From Perkinsus olseni (lineage: Eukaryota > Perkinsozoa > Perkinsida > Perkinsidae), in NCBI GenBank assembly GCA_013115135.1, contig JABANP010000354.1, positions 1 to 54,990 of the forward strand: 54,990 bases of DNA. Reading direction: 5' to 3'. Of this stretch, positions 22,140-33,010 are shown piece by piece. The translations under genes and the position numbers were made by a program. The notes under the pieces were generated by a model that saw only the letters and a program-made list of their open reading frames with translations, did no database searches and was not told the origin of the DNA. Each line of letters starts with the position of its first letter. Positions within the stretch are counted from its first letter, which is position 1.

Positions 22140-24282
22140 AAGAAGTGGGCGCTTTTTGTGATAGGACGACTCGTCCTATCACACGTCTAACGTCTCGTCC
22201 TCGACGAGGCGAGATGACATTGGGTTAGAAGATGCTCACGCTGCGTGAGGCACACAATAGTCAACTTGAGATCTGAGGCGATACACTCTTCTACTAAATC
22301 GTCATAGTAGTAGCTGAGCAGACGCGTGCAGCGCCTGAGCTGTTCAGTTTGAGCCGCAGCCATGCCGTGGCACGGCAGCCGTGCGTGACGTCACAGCCGC
22401 TGAGTGCTGGGGCTCCGGCCGTAATGAACGTCAGCGATAACTCTTAGGAGGGTTGCTCGGCAGTTTACAGACGCGCAGGGCGCGAAATAGCATAATCGAT
22501 TAGCAATTGGTAGGTGAAGGGTGCAACCACTATGTCAAGGGCGGAGCGGAGGAACATAATCTTCATTGAGGTATCACGCGCCCACTGAACGCAGGTACCC
22601 CTTTCCCAATGATTCAGGAGCGATCATGCAGCTGCTGCACGCGTGTGCATACTTGTGGGCGGGTATGCTCGAAGTCGTAACCGGGTCGTCGATTGATATG
22701 TAGGTAGTCGATGATAATAACTATGGCAACGCAATCCCAAAGCCAAATACAGATACATCAGATTCGGACTGAGGCCGACAAGGTTGGCAACAATAACCCT
22801 CAGAAGAATCCTCAAAAGACTTCTACTGTCAGTGCCAATTTGTCACCGATCCTTTGACGCATAAGATACAAGTAGCTTATACACACAAGCTACGCTCAAG
22901 ACTCCGGCGCCCGCCAGAAACTGTCTACTTCGGGGCTCCGCACGATCAACAATCAGAGGTAGCTGATAACGGCCGTGAAAACCCGTAGTACGGGAGTGTG
23001 GAAAGGGGATAGCAACCAAAGCCCGAATACTCGTTGTCCGATGAATCATTCGACCATTATGGTCGAGGCATTGGTGCTGTCCATGTCTTACGATAGTGTC
23101 ACACTGTTAGTGTGTTTAAGTCGGTAAATAGAGTTAACGGTGAACTGCTCACCATCGCTGAACATCTCTCCACCTAGGATTAAAAAAAATCTGACAGCAT
23201 GAGTGCCCCTCTATCCTATGTACCAATCGCTTGCAATCTTGCAATACCCCTTATTTGAATGTAGAAACAACGACATGATGTCGTCGACATCGTTCCTTTG
23301 CTGTGCGGTCACGTGATGTCACAATGCTTGCGCACGCTCACACTCTCATCCTGCGCGTTCTTACTATCTCTACGATTCTCTCCGGTACCAAAACGGAGTC
23401 AATTTACACATCAATAGAGCGATCAATCGACTCGATTGAAGCTTTCCTCGCCTATCGTGCTGTACATGGTACAATCGCCGCGTCTCTCAGCACAAGGGGC
23501 AATCGATTCATCGCAGTTAAAAAGCCAGGCCAGAAGGGGCAGGCAGACCCTCCTACCACACGTTTGGAGTGATGCTGCTGGGAACCGTTTTTTTTATGCT
23601 ACGCCCAATATGTTACTCCGAACATCCACTTTCGAGCCTTCGATGGCGTATACGCCGCCAATCGCCTCGAAGATGATGATCAAGACGCCTGAGCTATGCG
23701 AATCTTATAATTTGTAATGAGAAAGCTTCGACTTCCAACCCAACACGTAATGCCAAAGCTGATAGAAGTAATTTCCCCTCATTCAGGATTCAAAATCTCC
23801 TTCACGGAAATGCAATAAATATAGCAAGCGCAGCTTTCTAGAAAGATATCTTCCCGCCATAATCACCACCAATGTTGCAACAACCACACCCAAGAGACGG
23901 GTAAAATACGAACGACGATGACCGGCAGCAGCGGCTCTGCGTGATGGGCTGAGCTATCCAATATCAGACATGCTAGAGTCTAGCAGCTAGACAATCTCCT
24001 CCTCACAGTCTCTGCGTTGCGCTCCATCACATCCTCGCAGCTCACCAGCGGTGGTAGCGTGTTGGTGGTCTGTATGAAAAGTAAACCGTTAATGAAAGGC
24101 TTTGCAGATCCTCACTTCTTCCCGGGCACCATCTTGCGTTTTCTAATACCCCGCACGGACGTCATTAACAATACTATCTGTATGATGATAGTCGGCATCC
24201 CATCAGTAGTGGACTATCTCTCCGACTTAACACAATCGATAAATTCACATCACATCATAATAAATACACATGAACATCATCA
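22140..24282. other. Duplicated non-coding DNA
   Basis: No convincing gene. Parts match the right arm in inverted orientation (22690-22840 with 47810-47940; 23350-24280 with 43080-44020). About 500 bp (22850-23340) here occupy the place taken by 3.8 kb of mobile-element DNA in the right arm. Confidence 0.55.
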
Positions 24283-25164
24283 TCATCCTACACGGTCTAA
24301 TTTCACCATCTCCCCACCAATGAAGATCTCCACTCCCGACCCGGAGGGTGAGAAGATATTCACCAACTTTGGGCTCGCGGAGAATCGGTAACCGGCCATT
24401 CTCGAGGCCCAGTCAAACACCTCCATGTCACTTATGGTGTAGTTGTTCAATACGGAGAATTCCTCTTCCTCGGCGACGATTCTCTCCATCCTCATCCAAC
24501 CAGTAGACTTGCTCTCCCCGGACGAGAGACTCGTGAACTCAAATTTGGCTGCGAAATCTTGAGAGATCTCGAGGTTGATGCCGATGGTCGAATACCAGGG
24601 CCCCGAATATTTCCCAACCAGTGAATGTAATTGTGTTTTCTCTCCATGGCTTGTGGACGGCTGGTCGGACGACGAACGAAGCCTCTTAGGTACCGCGGTA
24701 TCTTTCCCATTGAACTTCCGCTTCAGCACTGGGGCATTCTCTTTCGCGAGCGCAGTTGAGTCCTTGCGGGGTCGAAGACGGTATACCCCGAGGTCGATTA
24801 CGTTGAGGTACAAACGACCTTTTCGTAGGGACACAGTGAAGGAATAAGTATCAACTCCCACATTCAGCCGTTTATTCACATTTTTGCAGAAAGTGCCGAA
24901 TTGTTGGACCCGGTAGCCGGGCTGCATCAGGGAGTAGCTGCCGTGAGGACGATGGTAGACTTTCAGGGTGGGAGATATGATCGCATCGGATCCCTTCTGT
25001 ACCCTGAGCTGCAGCGCCTGATCTTCGAACACCTCCATTGTGAGGTCATGACCACCAGGTAGTTTATCATCACTGACATATACGCCCGGTGTTAATTGCA
25101 GTTCATTACCAACCGTAGAAGCCTCGACAACAGCGAGCAGCTCGAAAACCAAGATCAACTTCAT
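24283..25164 (-). CDS. Secreted protein with basic patch, family 1 (member a)
   Basis: About 293 aa. Start taken at the Met giving the signal peptide MKLILVFELLAVVEAS, although the frame is open 48 bases further. Order: signal peptide; conserved TVGNELQLTPGVYVSDDKLPGG; a beta-rich middle; a basic stretch LKRKFNGKDTAVPKRLRSSS resembling a bipartite nuclear localisation signal; GKYSGPWYSTIGINLEIS; and a C-terminal SGSGVEIFIGGEMVKLDRVG that is nearly identical in all four members. Paralogues: 26361-27245, 31128-32033 and 42137-43083. Upstream lies a shared GCGAGC/GCTCGC inverted repeat. Secretion is inferred from the signal peptide; a nuclear destination would be speculative. Confidence 0.75.
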   Translation of the reverse strand: MKLILVFELLAVVEASTVGNELQLTPGVYVSDDKLPGGHDLTMEVFEDQALQLRVQKGSDAIISPTLKVYHRPHGSYSLMQPGYRVQQFGTFCKNVNKRLNVGVDTYSFTVSLRKGRLYLNVIDLGVYRLRPRKDSTALAKENAPVLKRKFNGKDTAVPKRLRSSSDQPSTSHGEKTQLHSLVGKYSGPWYSTIGINLEISQDFAAKFEFTSLSSGESKSTGWMRMERIVAEEEEFSVLNNYTISDMEVFDWASRMAGYRFSASPKLVNIFSPSGSGVEIFIGGEMVKLDRVG

Positions 25165-25194
25165 AGAGCAAGCGGTGGGGAATTCGACAACTTT

Positions 25195-25262
25195 AGTCGC
25201 GCGAGCGAGCAATCTTGCTCGCCCGTGTACTGTCCGCTCGCCTGCCCGAGCGATGGAGTTTC
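25195..25262. promoter_or_regulatory. Conserved upstream element of family 1 genes
   Basis: CGAGCGAGCAATCTTGCTCG is an inverted repeat (GCGAGC-N6-GCTCGC) 30-50 bp upstream of the start codon. It is shared with the element at 27278-27325 upstream of member b. A looser set of GCTCGCC repeats lies at 32050-32095 upstream of member c. Conservation could simply reflect recent duplication. Confidence 0.4.
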
Positions 25263-26360
25263 CCGGTTGTGTGTCGTGCAGCTTCCACTAGCGGCGCCCG
25301 TAGCGTTGCTCCGGCTACAAGTGCCTCATATTCAAGGCTAGGTGACGCTGATCAGTCAATAGTACATGGCGAGTATTACATGAGCTATCACATGTACACG
25401 TAGTTGGTAAATACAATGCATGCACTACATGATAACTGTCAATCAAAAGGGCAAAGGTAAATAGACGAATACGATATTAGTGAATGTGATGCCAATACTA
25501 GAGGGCGACTATGAAGAGTTCGACATAGTGAGCGATAGCACGTGATTAAACGTAAAATACTCACTAGGCCAGGGCTGGGGCTCCAAGCCTCTCACTGTTG
25601 GTACCGTGTCACACGGTCCGTCTGGGAAGCCATTCTTTGGAATCGTGGTTCAAATTTTCGGCTGAAGTAGAGATGAGTCGGTTTACCAAGACGTGTAGCC
25701 TTAGGCTACTGTAGCTACAGTGTAGCTGCCACATGACGTGTAGGCTAGTAGACTAATGTGCACAGCTAAATCACTCTCCCACGTTAGATAGATGAGCAAT
25801 GAAAATGTAAGAGCTAGTAGAACCAATTGAAAATGATGTGGAATGAGCGAGTAATCGAAGTATGTGATTACATGCAACAGGAGTGCATGAAATAAATTAG
25901 TGAGAATGGCAGCATAGAAGGTCACAAGCTGAGATACGTAGATTAATTTGAGTTGTTGTTGAAACGAGATGGTAGAAGAAGGAAGAGGAGAAGATGGAGG
26001 GGTGGAATGACTCGGACAAAGATGGGAGGGAGATATGTTTAGTCGAAAGTTGGGAGAAAATGGGTACTTGAAATGTGAATTTGCAAGGAGTTTGCAGGAG
26101 TGTTTGTGAAATAAAACATGTAGATTCTGAGTTTCAGCATTTCTCTATTGAACGAGGGACAGCTTCGCTACGAAGGAGAACTCACAGGCGATAAGAGCAG
26201 CCTTGCCCTCATGGTAGGGAGATTCAGCGGTCATTTCCCGGGTTGAGGATGCAGAAGGGTCGCCGTATGCTGTAAGCCGTTACTCACTAAATTGATCGAG
26301 CGACTTAACACAATCGATCAATCCACATCACATCATAATAAATACTCATGAACATCATCA
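25213..26360. other. Intergenic between family 1 members a and b
   Basis: No supported gene. The stretch close to each family gene repeats that of its neighbour; the middle (25650-26100) is AT-richer and without recognised features. Confidence 0.45.
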
Positions 26361-27245
26361 TCATCCTACACGCTCTAATTTCACCATCTCCCCACCAATG
26401 AAGATCTCCACTCCCGACCCAGAAGGTGAGAAGATATTCACCAACTTTGGGCTCGCGGAGAGTTTGTAACCGGCCATTCTCGAGGCCCAGTCAAACACCT
26501 CCATGTCACTTATGGTGTAGTTGTTCAATACGGACAATTCCTCTTCCTCGGCGACGATTCTCTCCATCCTCATCCAACCAGTAGACTTGCTCTCCCCGGA
26601 CGAGAGACTCGTGAACTCAAATTTGGCTGCGAAATCTTGGGAGATCTCGAGGTTGATGCCGATGATCGAATACCAGTGTCCCGAATATTTCCCAAGCAGT
26701 GATGGTAATTGTGTGTTCTCTCCATGGCTTGTGGACGGCTGGTCGGATGACGAACGAAGCCTCTTGGGTAACGCGGTATCTTTCCCGTTGGACTTCCGCT
26801 TCAGCACTGCGGCCTTCTCCCTCGCGAGCGCTGAGGACTCCGCACGTGAGCGCTGCACCAATCGTAGACGGTATATCCCGACGTTGAGATACAAACGCCC
26901 TTCTCGAGGCAACACGCTGAAGTCTCTACTGGTCACAGACCGCTTCAACTGTTTATTTACATTCCTGCAGAAATAGCCGAGTTTCAGCAATTTGCCGTCG
27001 GGCGGTTTCAGGTGGTAGCTGCCGTCAGGACCAGGGTAGCCTTTCAGGATGGGAGAAGTGATCGCATCGGATCCCTTCTGTACCCTGAGCTGCAGCGTCT
27101 GGTCTCCGGACGCCTCCATTGTGATGTTATGGCCACCAGGTAGTTTATCATCACTGACATACACCCCCGGTGTTAATTGCAGTTCATTACCAACCGTAGA
27201 AGCCTCGACAACAGCGAGCAGGTCGAAAGCCAAGATCAACTTCAT
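26361..27245 (-). CDS. Secreted protein with basic patch, family 1 (member b)
   Basis: 294 aa, intact. Signal peptide MKLILAFDLLAVVEAS, then TVGNELQLTPGVYVSDDKLPGG, the basic stretch LKRKSNGKDTALPKRLRSSS and the common C-terminal SGSGVEIFIGGEMVKLERVG. Very similar to member a over the last 170 residues but different in the first third after residue 50. The 3' flank (ATG/GAT microsatellite and following 60 bp) is also shared with the other members. Confidence 0.78.
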   Translation of the reverse strand: MKLILAFDLLAVVEASTVGNELQLTPGVYVSDDKLPGGHNITMEASGDQTLQLRVQKGSDAITSPILKGYPGPDGSYHLKPPDGKLLKLGYFCRNVNKQLKRSVTSRDFSVLPREGRLYLNVGIYRLRLVQRSRAESSALAREKAAVLKRKSNGKDTALPKRLRSSSDQPSTSHGENTQLPSLLGKYSGHWYSIIGINLEISQDFAAKFEFTSLSSGESKSTGWMRMERIVAEEEELSVLNNYTISDMEVFDWASRMAGYKLSASPKLVNIFSPSGSGVEIFIGGEMVKLERVG

Positions 27246-28960
27246 AGCTTAAGAGACGGGAAACCCGGCCACACCAGACGCGCGAGCGAGCAATCTTGCT
27301 CGCCCGCCTGCCCGAGCAATGGAGTTTCCTTGGCGGCATCGCCCGAATCGTCATGTGCACACGTCGTGCGGAGGACCTCTATCAAGTCATGAGGCGTAGT
27401 GGGGTAACCATTCGTGGTGAGCCAGTCCAAACCCTAGTACACTCGTTGCTATTGGAAGTCGGAGTCTTCGTACGAACTCGAGTTATGAATCGATTAACCC
27501 TTTCCGGCCCAATTGCCGCTGTCCGGCACACAATGTGTGTCCCCATTGGAAGAAAGTCTATCGCCAAGCTCAGCCTGATGGGCTGCGTCCACTGAGTTCA
27601 ATGCAGCAACCTTCAAAAGGATTCTTCCCCTTCTGTCATATCCGGCGTACTGTCAGTTCAATGACCAAATCCCTGCCACCGAAATGCTTCTCCCCCATTT
27701 TTCGCTCTGTCTCTGTGAGCTCCAGGCCGTCAGATGAACCCTGTGAGTGATCAGAATGAAGACGAACTACCGTCGGTGACCATGAGGGTCGAATGCGAGT
27801 TGTGGTCGGCTGGCCAACAGCCCCGGTGTTCTCACCTGGCCCGAACAGAAGAAGACAGACGAGAACACACTCTCTAGCGAAGCACTCCAGACATGCGAGA
27901 GAATGCACGCCGCCGAAAATCCGAAAATCTATCAAGTACTGCCAGCGTGCCATTCTCGGACGTGTTTTCCGAGGAAGTGGCGATCCCCTGTAGCTGAGCT
28001 CTCGGTGCAATGGTGGGTTGTGTCGTAGTGTCCCCATAGCCCTGCCCTCCCAACGAAGTCATCGATTGAAGCTCTCTTCATACATCGTGCTGCGAATGGT
28101 GTACAATCGCCATGTCTCTAAGCACAGAGGGTGCTTCCGGCTGTCGCGCCAATAATAGTGGTTTTCTGAACTCTAGTCGGCAGGTGCTGCGGTCCTCTTA
28201 GTATGAAGGCCTGAGCCGTCTAGCTCCTTTCTAACCGACTGGCTCTGATGCCGCTGCTGTCGTTCGCTCACTCTTACTGAATATAGATGGACGGGCCAGT
28301 GCAGGACAGCGACGTCGGGTTGTCGGGAAAACTGGTGCAATCGTTTATATTAGCCTCTGTCGGCCGCCCTTCCGAATCGTGGTGCTGTTCGGCAACTCGC
28401 TGATGACGGAAGTGGGCCATGCCCACTTGCTATGATGATATATCCACGTTTTTGTTAACGCCCCGATGACTGAAGATCTATGGGCTAGTGTCGGGAAAAC
28501 TTTTGGCGTCCTCTGTACTAGCATGATAAGACCTCTCTTTCAATGATCAGTCGACCGAATCGAGGTGCACTGACTCAGTCCCACTGATGCAGCTCGCCAG
28601 CTTTGATTGACTTAGGTGGTACTTGGTCGTTATGAGAATCAAATCCGTGTTCTTGCAACGGCGTCGTACGCGGGAAGTGGCAGATTCTGGGAGACATTTT
28701 TTGTGTCGGTCCGCTGGTTCCGGAGGGACAACCCTGTTTGGAGTCCTGCGAGGATTCCGTGACCATCACAACAGCGACTCTAGCCGCAGTGGCACATCTT
28801 CCGTTCGGCCTCATAGTGGAGTGCGTCCCACTGTAATGTGAGATGATTCCGGGAAGGAGTGGTACGGCGACTAGCCTTATTATTCGAGCGCTGGCTCAGA
28901 CGTTCGTGACGCTTGGTAGGGAGCAGGCGTTCCTTCTGCGAGGTTATTATTTCCCTTATA
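27246..28960. other. Intergenic, no supported gene
   Basis: Begins with the shared upstream element of family 1 (27278-27325). Short open frames on both strands lack recognisable domains. A fragment near 28065-28125 (GTGCTG…GGT.TACAATCGCCATGTCTCT) matches repeats at 23455, 32340-32400 and 43880-43930. Confidence 0.45.
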
Positions 28961-30446
28961 ATGTCGCCAGTAGTAGTCGTGACCGGTGCCAATAAAGGCA
29001 TCGGTTATGAGATCTCCAAGAAGCTCATCGCTGATGGCGCCAAAGTTATCACGACAGCTAGAGATCAATCAAGACTGGACAAAGCTGCCAGTGAGTGGAC
29101 TGCCGTTTTCTTTCGATATCAATCTTACTGCCGCTCAGGTGAACTGAAGCCCTTCGGCTCCGTCAAGTTGGACGTCACCAGCGATGACTCGGTGGAGCAA
29201 GCCAAGCAGGAGGTGAGCTGGGAGAGGTTCGTGTCACCGCGGCTCTAGCGGTCTGGAGGTTCTTGCCATGGCCCCCGGTCTCTCTCGTTCACTTTTTCTC
29301 GTTTCATGCGGCAGATAAAACGTCTCTCGCCTTCCATAGATGCCCTTGTCAACAACGCGGGGTTCGCCTACCATGGCAATGCTTTCGGCTATGACGAGGT
29401 ACCTTTCCGACATCCGCGCGAGCGGTAGTTTGACTGTACGATGATCAGGCTAAGCTTACCATGAGCATCAACTACTACGGAACGAAGCGTGTCACCAAGG
29501 CCTTCTACCCCCTCCTCAGCGACCACGGCCGCATCGTCAATGTCTGCAGCTTTGTGGGCAGGCTATCCAAGGTAGGAGCCTCGCAAAGCGAGCGAGGTAT
29601 CGAGCGTCTCCCTCGTCAGGTCTCTGAGCCTCTGCAGAAGAGGTTCTCGGACCCCAATGCTACTGAGGAGTCGATCGACAATCTCGTGGAAGAGTTCCTC
29701 ACCGGTGTGAAGGAGGGCGACTACAAGAAGCGTGGCTTCAGCGATAGCATGTACGGCATGTCGAAGCTGGCCCTTATCGCGTTGACCAAAGTATTGGCTA
29801 GAGAGGCCATGGCTGACTCTCGAAAGATACTCGTCACGGGCTGCTGCCCCGGCTGGTGCCAGACCGATATGAGCAGGTGAGTATCTTTCTTACCTATCAA
29901 ATGCTAGCACAACCTCCTTTGAAAAAAGTGATTCTGAAACTCACAATCGATGGTGGAATTGATTTTTACTCGCGAAATGGAGCGGTTCCAGAATCGATTC
30001 TGAGTTTCACAATGTTTTTATGGGAAGACCCCACAACCTAGCCATCCAGATTGCTATGTGATCCACTTGTTTATCCGAGTTTCGCTCCTAAGAACTTCGT
30101 CGAAAAACACTGAGAATTTCGTAGTACGAAATTGACTACGTGTTTTTCGCGAGAAGGCCAGGGCTTCGAGGCCTTCATTGCCATTTCTCGCGAAGTATTC
30201 GCGTTTTTCACTTCCCGGAAAACGCTACTTCACGTATTACGGATGAAGCTCATGTGTAGCCTCAGATAATTGTTGTATTTTTTCAGCCACAGCGGCCCTC
30301 GCAGCGCCGAGACGGGCGCCCAGGTGATGGCGTGGTTGGCTGCCGAGGTCGACTATGACCCGACCATGAGCGGCAAGCTGTATCGAGATGACCAGGAGTT
30401 CGACTGGCAGACCGGCAACCTCCTCTCTACTGGGCAGATGTATTGA
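28961..30446 (+). CDS. CBR1-like short-chain dehydrogenase/reductase, copy B
   Basis: Paralogue of 16858-18227 with the same five-exon layout. Exon 1 starts MSPVVVVTGANKGIGYE. Later exons give DALVNNAGF, INYYGTKRVTKAFYPLLSDH, GRIVNVCSF, the catalytic YGMSK, CCPGWCQTDMSR and a final exon with WLAAEVDYDPTMSGKLYRDD ending TGA at 30446. It is about eight residues shorter than copy A before ERLPRQVSEPLQKRF and in the C-terminal tail. The last intron (about 29879-30286) is longer than in copy A because it holds an 85-bp foldback element and other repeats. Confidence 0.92.
29930..30014. mobile_element. Foldback (MITE-like) element, copy 1
   Basis: Inverted terminal arms of 22 bp (GATTCTGAAACTCACAATCG… and …ATCGATTCTGAGTTTCACAA) flank an AT-rich centre with TTTTTACTCGCGAAAT. 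A second copy lies at 42036-42117. It sits in the last intron of SDR copy B and is absent from copy A. No coding capacity. Confidence 0.6.
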
Positions 30447-31127
30447 GCTGCTCACTACTCTTCAGGAATGATAAGATATTTTTTCTTGCTTTTTCTGAGG
30501 CAACTTTATCCGTTGAGTTGTGTTTGAGTCAATGGTCGAATAATGCATCTTCCGGTATCAGAGAATTCGCGAGAACGGCGCCTGCTGCTTCTTTGTGTCA
30601 TGGTGGTCTCAACCTTACGTGGCCTAATGTTCGGGAGAATGTATCGGCAATGCGAGCTATCCTCAATGTTAAACCAGAATGGGGCACGCTCCGAAGTGTG
30701 GCTATTATTTTCCTTGTAAATTCTCTCTTGCTACTTTTGGGATGGCGAAAAAATGCAACATGCAAATTTGAGGCCACTAGGGGCTCGTTTTTTCACATTT
30801 CCTTCTCTTGTCACGGACTGTGTCTTTAAACGACGTCACCCCTTCAGACCGAAAGAAAGTATTCTTCCAGATCGCCAATGTGATGACCCCGAGCGCTGGC
30901 ATGGCGGCCTCACTTCTCCATGCTACAGTGGCATGTACGGGCGAGGAATTGATTCTCACTTCTTTCTTGCCATTATCTTTCCGTTTTCTAATACCCGGCA
31001 CGGACGTCATTAATAATACAATCTGTATGATGATAGTCGGCATCCCATCAGTAGTGGACTATCTTTCCGACTTAACACAATCGATCAATCTACATCACAT
31101 CATAATAAATACACATGAACATCATCA
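30447..31127. other. Intergenic, no supported gene
   Basis: An open frame (30443-30829) has no recognised domain. The right end (30970-31127) belongs to the 3' flank shared among family 1 genes. Confidence 0.4.
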
Positions 31128-32033
31128 TCATCCTACACGCTCCAATTTCACCATCTCCCCACCAATGAAGATCTCCACTCCCGACCCGGAAGTCGGACAA
31201 ATTCTCATCCTTGCAAGACTGGGAATGAAGCGAAAAGCTGTCGCTTTGGCTGCCCACGTAAAGAGAACGGCGATACTCTCAGCGTTGTAGCTTTTCACTC
31301 GGAAACAGTCTCCGCGGTTGTCTCTAGTCAGCGTCATCTCTCCCGTGCTTCTGGCGGGCTCATCACGGAATGGCTTCAACTGCAACTTGACGACCGGTGG
31401 AGATCCAACCACCTCGAGAAGCATACCAACGGTACAGCGTTTATTGTACTCGCCAGAATAATTCCCAACCGGAAGAATCGATTCTTCAATTATGCTCGAG
31501 ATATGACCGGTAGGTGCTTCCGTCACCTCGATCACGCGAGGAATCTTTGATGATGGTGGTTCGTCGCTTTCCACAATTTTTCTTTTTTCCGAAGCTCTGA
31601 CGCTTTCGATCTTGGTTTTCAATCGGAGATGATACTTGAACTGGTCCACCATGAGAGAGATCTCATCTTCGCGCTTGCAGACCGCGAATGAGCACTTGAG
31701 AGTCGGATTAGAGAGAGCATTTCTTAATCTTTGGGAGAAGCCGCGGAGCGGTCCTTTGCGGCGATCGAGTGGGCGAAGGTCGTAGCAATTACCGTTTCGG
31801 AAAATGGTGGTAAACTTGGGCGACGTGATGTAGTCGAATTTTGTGACCACCTCGATCTGTAGCGTCTGATCTGAGTGTATTCTCATTGTGAGGTCATGGC
31901 CACCAGGTAGTTTATCATCACTGACATACACCCCCGGTGTTAATTGCAGTTCATTACCAACCGTAGAAGCCTCGACGACAGTAAGTAGCTCGAAGGCCAA
32001 GAATAGTTTAAGACACGGGAAATGAAACGACAA
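31128..32033 (-). CDS. Secreted protein with basic patch, family 1 (member c)
   Basis: 301 aa, intact. Signal-peptide start MSFHFPCLKLFLAFELLTVV, then the near-invariant TVGNELQLTPGVYVSDDKLPGG. The middle (residues 60-280) is strongly diverged from members a and b, with its own basic stretch (KRKIVESDEPPSSKIPRVIE). The last 20 residues SGSGVEIFIGGEMVKLERVG and the 3' flank are again nearly identical. This conserved-ends, divergent-centre pattern suggests mosaic exchange or diversifying change of the centre. Confidence 0.75.
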   Translation of the reverse strand: MSFHFPCLKLFLAFELLTVVEASTVGNELQLTPGVYVSDDKLPGGHDLTMRIHSDQTLQIEVVTKFDYITSPKFTTIFRNGNCYDLRPLDRRKGPLRGFSQRLRNALSNPTLKCSFAVCKREDEISLMVDQFKYHLRLKTKIESVRASEKRKIVESDEPPSSKIPRVIEVTEAPTGHISSIIEESILPVGNYSGEYNKRCTVGMLLEVVGSPPVVKLQLKPFRDEPARSTGEMTLTRDNRGDCFRVKSYNAESIAVLFTWAAKATAFRFIPSLARMRICPTSGSGVEIFIGGEMVKLERVG

Positions 32034-32520
32034 ATTATAGACTTAAGCTGTGAATCTCGCTCGCCCTGTGATTTCGCGCTCGCCTTCTCGAGCGCATGAA
32101 TTTCCAGATTTGAGATCTTTTCGAAGGAAGACTTCTTTAATGTAAAATGCTCTGTCGGTGGTGAGAAGGGGGAGCGACCCTTCATGACAGGACTTGAAAA
32201 AATCAAGCCGCGAGGCCTTCGAGCATCAGATGAAGACTATAATGGAGCGAAATTAGCAACTGCATGGGGAGAGGACCGCAGTCGCTGGTGACCGGAAGAG
32301 TTTTGAAGATTACTATTGTGGAGAACTGGTGTGACGTCGGCGGTCTTTGAGCTGAGAGACATGGCGATTGTACCATGTCCAGCACGATGAATAGGGGAAG
32401 CTTCAATAGTTGACAAATATTAATTTTCATTTCTCCCGGCTTAGGTTGTGTGCTGTGTCTACTTTGGCTAGATACAAGCGCAGGTTGCAATGCTAGTTAT
32501 GACAGTAGAAGGGATTTTAC

Positions 32521-32745
32521 CTTTTTTTCATCAGAAATTTCCTCTTTCCTCTTCTAACCATGGTGAAGGTATCTCCGTACTGCGTCGGCTGGTCAGTGAT
32601 CTCTAACGTCACCTTCGGTCTTAGTAAAGAAATGCCGACAGCCTTCGTAACGAAAAATCTGAGCTCGTCGCTTAGTCTCGGGTTCGAATCCTTGCCCGGA
32701 CTTTTTTCTGCATTTTTTCGGCTGAGTCTCCCACGGTCCGCTTGA
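32521..32745 (-). CDS. Possible fatty-acid-binding-like exon pair (fragment)
   Basis: On the minus strand, MQKK-type coding sequence (to 32702) is followed by a 43-nt GT-AG intron (32701-32659) and then FFVTKAVGISLLRPKVTLEI, GDTFTMVRRGKRKF and a stop. The spacing of GIS..LRPKVTLEIT.....GDTFT is reminiscent of the start of intracellular fatty-acid-binding proteins, but the rest of such a protein is not found downstream. It could be a gene remnant or chance. The intron is an antisense tRNA-like sequence. Confidence 0.25.
32659..32701 (+). repeat. tRNA-like 3' half, opposite to a possible minus-strand intron
   Basis: On the plus strand: CTGAGCTCG, TCGGGTTCGAATCC (T-arm-like), a seven-base acceptor-like strand, AC, and then TTTTTT. 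Read from the minus strand it starts GT and ends CAG and could be a complete 43-nt intron. Confidence 0.55.
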
Positions 32746-33010
32746 CGAGGGTGAAAGCGATTTCGCTTTTTCAATGGAATACCCGACCCGCGATGGTATG
32801 CGTCTCGCAAGACGTGAAAAATTGGAAAAGCAGAAGTGAAGCTACACCGCGACAAGAACGAAAAACGACGTCCTCATTTCCGACTTGTTATTTCTGGCAG
32901 CACACGTTGATCTTGGGGCGGCGGGGAGGAGCCTTGGAGGCGATTTCGGTTGCGGTTTTGGCAGACCATGGGTGAGACAGCCGCTGCCATCTGAGCTATC
33001 CCTGTTCCTG

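Larger units (their letters stand above)
20990..25170. repeat. Left arm of a large inverted duplication
   Basis: Stretches here are reverse complements of 42130-49740, in matching order: the block ending in TADLFNNGTLEFR (21350) matches 49370; the secreted gene at 21672-22139 matches 48390-48830; 22690-22840 matches 47810-47940; 23350-24290 matches 43080-44020; and the gene at 24283-25164 is a paralogue of 42137-43083. The arms are diverged and differ by large indels. Confidence 0.75.
32034..33010. other. Mostly non-coding, one possible minus-strand gene fragment
   Basis: 32300-32410 is a repeat shared with 23440 and 43880. A possible two-exon minus-strand fragment (32521-32745) is listed separately. 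Weak plus-strand exon-like stretches at 32780-32970 could belong to the gene at 33011-33847, but I could not connect them. Confidence 0.35.
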
